NCBI GenBank assembly: GCA_963675135.1
Contig: OY776129.1
Span: forward strand, 45,086,141 to 45,150,140
DNA length: 64,000 nt
Direction of reading: 5' to 3'
DNA from: Galeopsis tetrahit
Taxonomy: Eukaryota; Streptophyta; Magnoliopsida; Lamiales; Lamiaceae
Below the pieces are notes generated by a model that worked only from the letters and a program-made list of their open reading frames with translations, was not told where the DNA came from and did not search any database. The first letter of the stretch is position 1. Each line of letters starts with the position of its first letter. This document shows positions 58,960 to 64,000 of this stretch, piece by piece. A program made the position numbers and the translations under genes.

Positions 58960-58973
58960 ATCTCCCCAAATTT
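58960..58973 (-). promoter_or_regulatory. Polypurine tract of the SIRE element
   Basis: The minus strand reads AAATTTGGGGAGAT immediately before the LTR start TGTAGATG. Confidence 0.78.
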
Positions 58974-59578
58974 GACCTTTCGACTACAACACACCTGATG
59001 CACATATATTTTTATACATACCCAGTTTTATGTATTTAGTTGAGGTTAACATGATTGCTAAATACTAGTCAAGACAATACCTGTTGTAATCGTTGGATCA
59101 AATCGAATGAAGATCAAGGATAATCTTACAATGATCCGTGCCATAAGATCAAGATAATTTTATCCAAAAACAAAATAAGTATAAACAATATACTTATTCA
59201 GAACATAAGTAATTTACTAAAATTATAAGTTGAATTTGGAAGAAATAACTTAAGATTTAAGTAAGACACAAGGACAAAAACAAATCAGGGCAAGAATAAA
59301 ATGAACACAAAAGAACTACTAACAATCTAGACAGACTTAAACATGATTCACAACCTGCGGTAAACAATCAATAACCTGAAAACATATTAAGCAACAAGCA
59401 GTAAACATATATCATCAAGTGTAAACATAATTAAGCAAGTTGTATATCAAGCATAAGCAAAAACAATCATCCTATCATCTAGAAATAAATAACAATTGTA
59501 TCAGAATTTACTTAAACCTAAAGTAGAGAGATTGAAACTGAAAAAATGGCATAAATTGCTGAGGTAACAGCTGCAGCA
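58974..59578 (-). other. SIRE 3' untranslated interior
   Basis: About 0.6 kb between the extra ORF and the polypurine tract. AT-rich, with repeated AAGCAA/CATAAGCA motifs around 59390-59465; no coding frame supported. Confidence 0.6.
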
Positions 59579-61822
59579 TCAGATTCCTGCACAGTTGCCA
59601 TTTTGAATCCAGATCTCCCACTGTCTTGTAGCTTCTTCCTGTTCGTCAATGTCAGTAGCATCATCAGCTTCTTGAACAAAGAAAGTAGATGCAAAGTGTG
59701 CAACTACATCAATCACTGCAGCATCTTCTCCAGCAGCAGTAGTTGTAACTCCCTCACCAGTCATCTCTTCAATTACCACATTGGAGTTAGATGATGGTGG
59801 TACTCCCCCTGTTGTAGTGGAAAACATATTGGTCCACCTGTCCTTCAGGAACCGGAGTTCTTCAATAGTTTCGTGCAAGTGCTGCAACTGAAGCTTGATA
59901 AATTCCTGTGAAACACAAACATTCCCAAAAATGTTGATACGGATGTTCTCAACATTTGGGGGTGCATTCCTCTGTCTTGGTCTGGAAGGTCCTGGTTGAT
60001 CAGAAGTTGAAGGTCTGTGTTGATGTTCCGTACCAGGAGCGGTTAAAGGCAAGTCCAGTCTCTATCCCCAGTGAGTAAGGCAGGAGCAATAGTCAGTAAT
60101 GGAACTCTCCCCCTCAACACATGAGTGTTCTTGGCAACAAAACCATGGTGCCTCAAGTAATTGGAAATCAAAACAGGATAGGGTAGGTTACCTTTTTCAG
60201 AAACTTTTCCAGTAAATCTCTTCATGTGATGGAAGATTGTAAGTCCTAAATTGAATTTCTTAAGCACAAATATCCTATACATAAGAACAGCTTGGTCTTT
60301 TATTATCTTGGTAGTGTTTGTGGTTGGGATCCAGTTGTAAATGATGAGCTTATATAAAACAGAGTGTAGGGAAGTAAGGTCTTTGGCTAGCATCTGTCTA
60401 GTCCACTTAACTTTCCTACCACCATTTATAGCAGAAATTAGCACATCCATGTCAGGTTCCTCGTCTTCCTCAACATTGGTAATTTGAAAAAACTCATTTA
60501 TCAGTTCAGGAGTAAAAGGTACATCTCTCCCCCTAAAATTAACAGTCCCATACCACTTAGATGATCTTCTACCAATACTTTTCTTCATACAAGCATATAA
60601 TTCATAAGCCCAGATTTTCAAGAATGATTCACCAAAATTTACAGCATGCATCAAATTCCTTTCCTCTAAGAACCTAATCATGCCTTTGCTTTCAAAATCA
60701 GGTATATTAATTATTAATTCTCTTCTCTATCAACAATCTTCTTTTAGAGTAAATAGCCAACCTATTCTCTAAAGTCTCATAAGAGTCAGGAATATCATCA
60801 TCATCAGAAGCAAGGTCATCATCATGTGCAGAGCTTGGTATTGAGCTTTTATCAGAGCTGCTTTCTGCATTGGAAGAGCTATCACCACTGCCATCATCTT
60901 CAGGTTCTGGTGTGGCATCCTTTGCAGCAGCAAAAGTCTCAGCATTTTTCTTTAGTGACTTCAGAATGTCTCTCAAGCACTTCTCAAAATCAGGATTAGA
61001 ATCTGATTTAGCAGGTTCATCTTCAGTGATCATCTTTGCCTTCCCTTTGCCTTTAGGTTCATTCACAGCCTACTTCTTCTTGGATTTCTCAGCAACAATA
61101 GCAGAAACTTCAGTTTCTTCCTCGGAGTCAGTGAACAATTGGATAGGTTCATCAGCAGCATTTCCAGTTTTCTTCTTCTTCCTCATGGATTCAGAATAAT
61201 CCACTCTAGTAAACACACGGTTCGAGCTCCGTCTTTGTACAGGGCTTCTCTGTCGTTTGCCTTTCTGCACATTTCTTTTAAAAGAAATAGGTGCATACTC
61301 ATCAGAAACAGAGTGTGAGGAGCTTGTACCATTTTCAGAGACCTGTGCGTCCTCCATTTCAGGATCTTCAAGGTCGGAAGTAGAAGCAGCTTCTTCTTCA
61401 ACGGCGACCTCAACGTTTCCAGCTTTCGAACCATGATCAGTAGGTTCAGGTAATTTAGGGATTTTCGATGCAGTGGCCATTTGAGCAGTTTGATCAGCAA
61501 TGTAGCTTGAGATATCCACCGTGATATCTCCAAACGTCATCACGGGCAGATGACCTGTGGATCGTAGGGTATTGGACACTTTTTCAACAGCCCTAGTGAA
61601 CTGTTCGACAGTTGCATCTTGTGGAATGTTGGTGGTATGAGGAGTGGTTTGAGGAGCAGGAACGATTGTTGATGGGGTTGCAGAGACATTTGAGTCAGCA
61701 TTTGAGGAGTTTGACTTTTGGGAAGCCATGGAAGCAAGGATTTCAAGAGGATTTGTGCGAGAAGGGGATGAATTTTTCGAATCAGAGAGAGTTTGTGCAG
61801 AGTTTGAATTTCTTCCAGCCAT
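59579..61822 (-). pseudogene. SIRE extra ORF (envelope-like position), three breaks
   Basis: Four frames in order make one long ORF of about 740 codons: 61822-61070 (starts MAGRNSNSAQTLSDSKNS; low-complexity Ser/Thr/Glu-rich), an in-frame TAG at 61070-61072, 61066-60707 (GKAKMITEDEPAKSDSNPDF, acidic), a one-base frameshift near 60715, 60681-60043, a second frameshift near 60050, then 60052-59579. The third part is a globular domain with FLKIWAYELYACMKKSIGRR, VPFTPELINEFFQI, AINGGRKVKWTRQML and WIPTTNTTKIIKDQAVLMYR, which I recognise as the putative plant transposon protein type found in extra ORFs of SIRE elements. The last part has coiled-coil potential (QEFIKLQLQHLHETIEELRF). It lies downstream of pol, where SIRE elements carry an extra ORF. 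Its role is unproven. Confidence 0.78.
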
Positions 61823-62749
61823 TTAAGTGGGGCGGTTGGAGTTTCAAGGTAAGAGATGGAAGTTTACACACACTAATTTGAGATATACACGGCCACAAAT
61901 CAAATCTGCAATCTTAATACTCAACAAATTTAGAAATCACAATTAGCACGAGAATAAAAACTTATGATTGATATTTATAGAGAGAATTATCATGTAGTTG
62001 GAGGTTAAATGAAAACTGATAGAATAATCCAGAGAATTTCGATAATGCTCCACATAATTAGCCACAACCTATATCATGGGTAATTAGTGGGTAAAATCTA
62101 TTTAATTAAATTAATTAAATAATTAAGAAGCTTTCAGAATTTAAAGAATTAAAATTCGCATAATCTGAAAAAATAAAGACGTGGGTCAGTAATTAATTAA
62201 ATAAATAAAATAAATCTCAATAAATAATTAAATAATTACAACTAATAAAAATAAATTCGAATCAGCCAATGTTGTGCTCAAAACTGTTACATACACCTCA
62301 ACACGATTTTTACATGAATGTTCTTCATTTGTGTTGCACCATATTTTTTCTTTTTGTGTTATAACATCTAATTTGTATTGATCCATTTTTCATGTAGAGT
62401 ACATCGTAGTAGCGAACTCCGTGCCCCATACTTACTTAATGGATTACAAACCTCTTGATGTTTTTTTACCAAAAATCACCTTTTGAAAAGAAGGCATCGT
62501 AGTAGTGAACTCCGTGCTCCATAGTTACTCAGTGATTACATCTTTTAGTATGCTCATAACATTCTATTTTTATGCATTTGAGAGGTGTAAGACATGTTTA
62601 TTTTTACACTCCAAGGTTCTTAGATTCGAAGATATTTTACAAAGGAATTATTTAACTAAGTAAGAAATAAATTCAACTTATAAAATTTATAAAACCCATG
62701 ATGTTGTTCCAAATGCTAACGCATTTGTGACAACATTCATCCGAATTTT
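61823..62749 (-). other. SIRE spacer between pol and the extra ORF
   Basis: About 0.9 kb without coding frames. It contains a 46-47 bp repeat: 62402-62448 and 62495-62540, both CATCGTAGTAG.GAACTCCGTG followed by (C/T)CCATA.TTACT..(.)GATTACA. Confidence 0.65.
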
Positions 62750-63991
62750 TCAGATAGTGCTCATGCCAAGAGATTTCCTCAAAATAGAGAATCTCTCACG
62801 GTCTAAAGCTTTTGTAAAGATATCAGCATTCTGTTTTTCAGTGGGTACATACTCCAACTTAACAATATTCTTATCTACTAAATCTCTCATAAAATGATGT
62901 CTTATGCTAATGTGCTTTGTGAGTGAGTGTTGTACATGATTTTTAGAAATGTTAATGGCACTAGTATTATCACAAAAAAATGTAAGTATACCATTCTCAA
63001 TACCATAGTCATGAAACATCTTGCTTAACCACAAGAGTTGTGTGCAACAGCTTCCAGCAGATATATGCTCAGATTCAGCTGTGGATTGTGAAACAAAATT
63101 CTGTTTCTTGCTGTGCCATGATACAAGATTGTTCCCCATGTAAAAACATCCTCCACTCGTACTCTTTCTATCATCTATATCTCCAACCCAATCAGCATCA
63201 CTGTAGCCTATCAAAATGTTGTTGGTGTCCTTAGTGTACCATATCCCTAGTTCACTTGTGCCTGAAACATACTTGATAATTCTTTTCACTGCATTCAGGT
63301 GAGATTCCTTTGGATTAGTTTGGTACCTAGCACAAACACACACACTGTACATAATATCTGGTCTACTAGAGGTTAGATACAGTAAACTACCTATCATGGA
63401 TCTATAAAGTGTTGGATCAACATCTTGTCCAGCATTATCTTTGAAAAGTTTCAAAGTAGATCTCATAGGAGTTTTCATCGTTTTTGAACTCTCAAGACCA
63501 AATCTTTTAACCAAGTTCTTAGCATACTTACTCTGGGAGAAGAAAATACCATCACTGCATTGTTTGATTTGAAGACCTAAAAAGTAATTCAAGTCTCCAA
63601 CCATACTCATTTCAAATGTTGTAGTCATTGCCTCAACAAATTTACTCAACATTTTATCACAAGTAGAACCAAACACAATGTCATCAACATATATTTGAGC
63701 AATAAGTATATCATTTTCAGTGTTCTTAATGAACAAAGTTCTATCGGCCTCTCCTCTAATAAAACCATATTCCAAAAGAAAGTCAGTAAGCCTGCCATAC
63801 CATGCTCTAGGAGCTTGTTTAAGATCATACAAAGTTTTCTTAAGTTTATATAGATGATTAGGATATTGTGGATCTTCAAATCCTTTAGGTTGTTCAACAT
63901 ATGCTTCTTCATTCAATATGTCATTTAGAAATGCAGCTTTTACATCCATTTGATGAAGTTTAATATCAATAAAACATGCAATTGCTAGCAA
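62750..63991 (-). CDS. SIRE-type Copia pol 3' part: reverse transcriptase and RNase H (partial)
   Basis: An open frame of 413 codons continues past the right edge of the window, so its true start is not visible. Visible RT motifs: LHQMDVKAAFLNDILNEEAY, LYKLKKTLYDLKQAPRAWYG, and the catalytic box AQIYVDDIVFGS (residues about 97-108). The connection has SKYAKNLVKRFGLESSKTM and MIGSLLYLTSSRPDIMYSVC. RNase H follows: YSDADWVGDIDDRKSTSGGC, SQSTAESEHISAGSCCTQLL, FFCDNTSAINISKNHVQHS, TKHISIRHHFMRDLV. It ends DRERFSILRKSLGMSTI and a stop at 62750-62752. The KYAKNLVK and SGGCF wording fits the SIRE/Maximus lineage. No break is seen inside this part. Confidence 0.9.
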   Translation of the reverse strand: MLAIACFIDIKLHQMDVKAAFLNDILNEEAYVEQPKGFEDPQYPNHLYKLKKTLYDLKQAPRAWYGRLTDFLLEYGFIRGEADRTLFIKNTENDILIAQIYVDDIVFGSTCDKMLSKFVEAMTTTFEMSMVGDLNYFLGLQIKQCSDGIFFSQSKYAKNLVKRFGLESSKTMKTPMRSTLKLFKDNAGQDVDPTLYRSMIGSLLYLTSSRPDIMYSVCVCARYQTNPKESHLNAVKRIIKYVSGTSELGIWYTKDTNNILIGYSDADWVGDIDDRKSTSGGCFYMGNNLVSWHSKKQNFVSQSTAESEHISAGSCCTQLLWLSKMFHDYGIENGILTFFCDNTSAINISKNHVQHSLTKHISIRHHFMRDLVDKNIVKLEYVPTEKQNADIFTKALDRERFSILRKSLGMSTI

Positions 63992-64000
63992 TAATCTAAT

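Overview
The window reads as nuclear DNA of a flowering plant, very probably a eudicot. It is AT-rich, its one intact gene is a spliced MADS-box gene with the usual plant exon sizes, and nearly everything else is plant transposable elements: Copia LTR retrotransposons, a TRIM, an L1-type LINE, tRNA-derived SINEs, and Stowaway, hAT and CACTA-like MITEs. The species cannot be read from the sequence. There is no bacterial operon structure, CRISPR array, rRNA gene or functional tRNA gene.

Layout. 1.1-1.4 kb: a TRIM element. 2.3-3.1 kb: a tandem repeat and a broken INDETERMINATE-domain (IDD) zinc-finger gene. 3458-9460: a young non-autonomous LTR retrotransposon on the minus strand. It has 1661-bp LTRs that differ at about 10 positions, a 5-bp target duplication, a tRNA-Asp-type primer site, two copies of its polypurine tract, and one proline/tyrosine-rich ORF. 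9.5-16.7 kb: AT-rich intergenic DNA with direct repeats, Stowaway MITEs, a 605-bp hAT MITE with a perfect 8-bp duplication, and a SINE. 16749-22604: a decayed Copia element with a MITE inside its RNase H region. 22.6-25.6 kb: MITEs, one nested in another. 25804-31174: a second, better preserved Copia element with a truncated 5' LTR. 31.2-32.1 kb: a long-TIR, MULE-like element with a GC-rich core.

34903-41974 holds the only gene that looks functional: an eight-exon SEPALLATA-like MADS-box transcription factor of 234 codons. At least three transposon copies sit in its introns, and its C-terminus lacks the usual SEP II ending. A SINE lies about 0.4 kb upstream of its ATG.

42967-45061: a 5'-truncated L1 LINE with an 11-bp target duplication and a single in-frame stop. 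46.8-51.1 kb: a cluster of small repeats, including a decayed short LTR element hosting two different MITEs, a foldback element hosting a Stowaway, and a 79-bp tandem array related to the LTR of the 3.5-kb element. 53.1-54.7 kb: a solo LTR (perfect 5-bp duplication) inside a Stowaway MITE. From 56.1 kb to the end: a SIRE-type Copia element on the minus strand. It has the 3' part of pol, a long extra ORF broken by one stop and two frameshifts, a polypurine tract and a 3' LTR. Beyond the LTR lies a second broken acidic ORF that may be related to the extra ORF.

The window is therefore a record of layered insertions around one floral-type regulator. I did not find a clearly new biological system. 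The observations most worth a second look are the non-autonomous element with its proline-rich ORF, doubled polypurine tract and hairpin-forming LTR palindromes; the MITE family built of alternating short repeats; and the two extra ORFs around the SIRE LTR.
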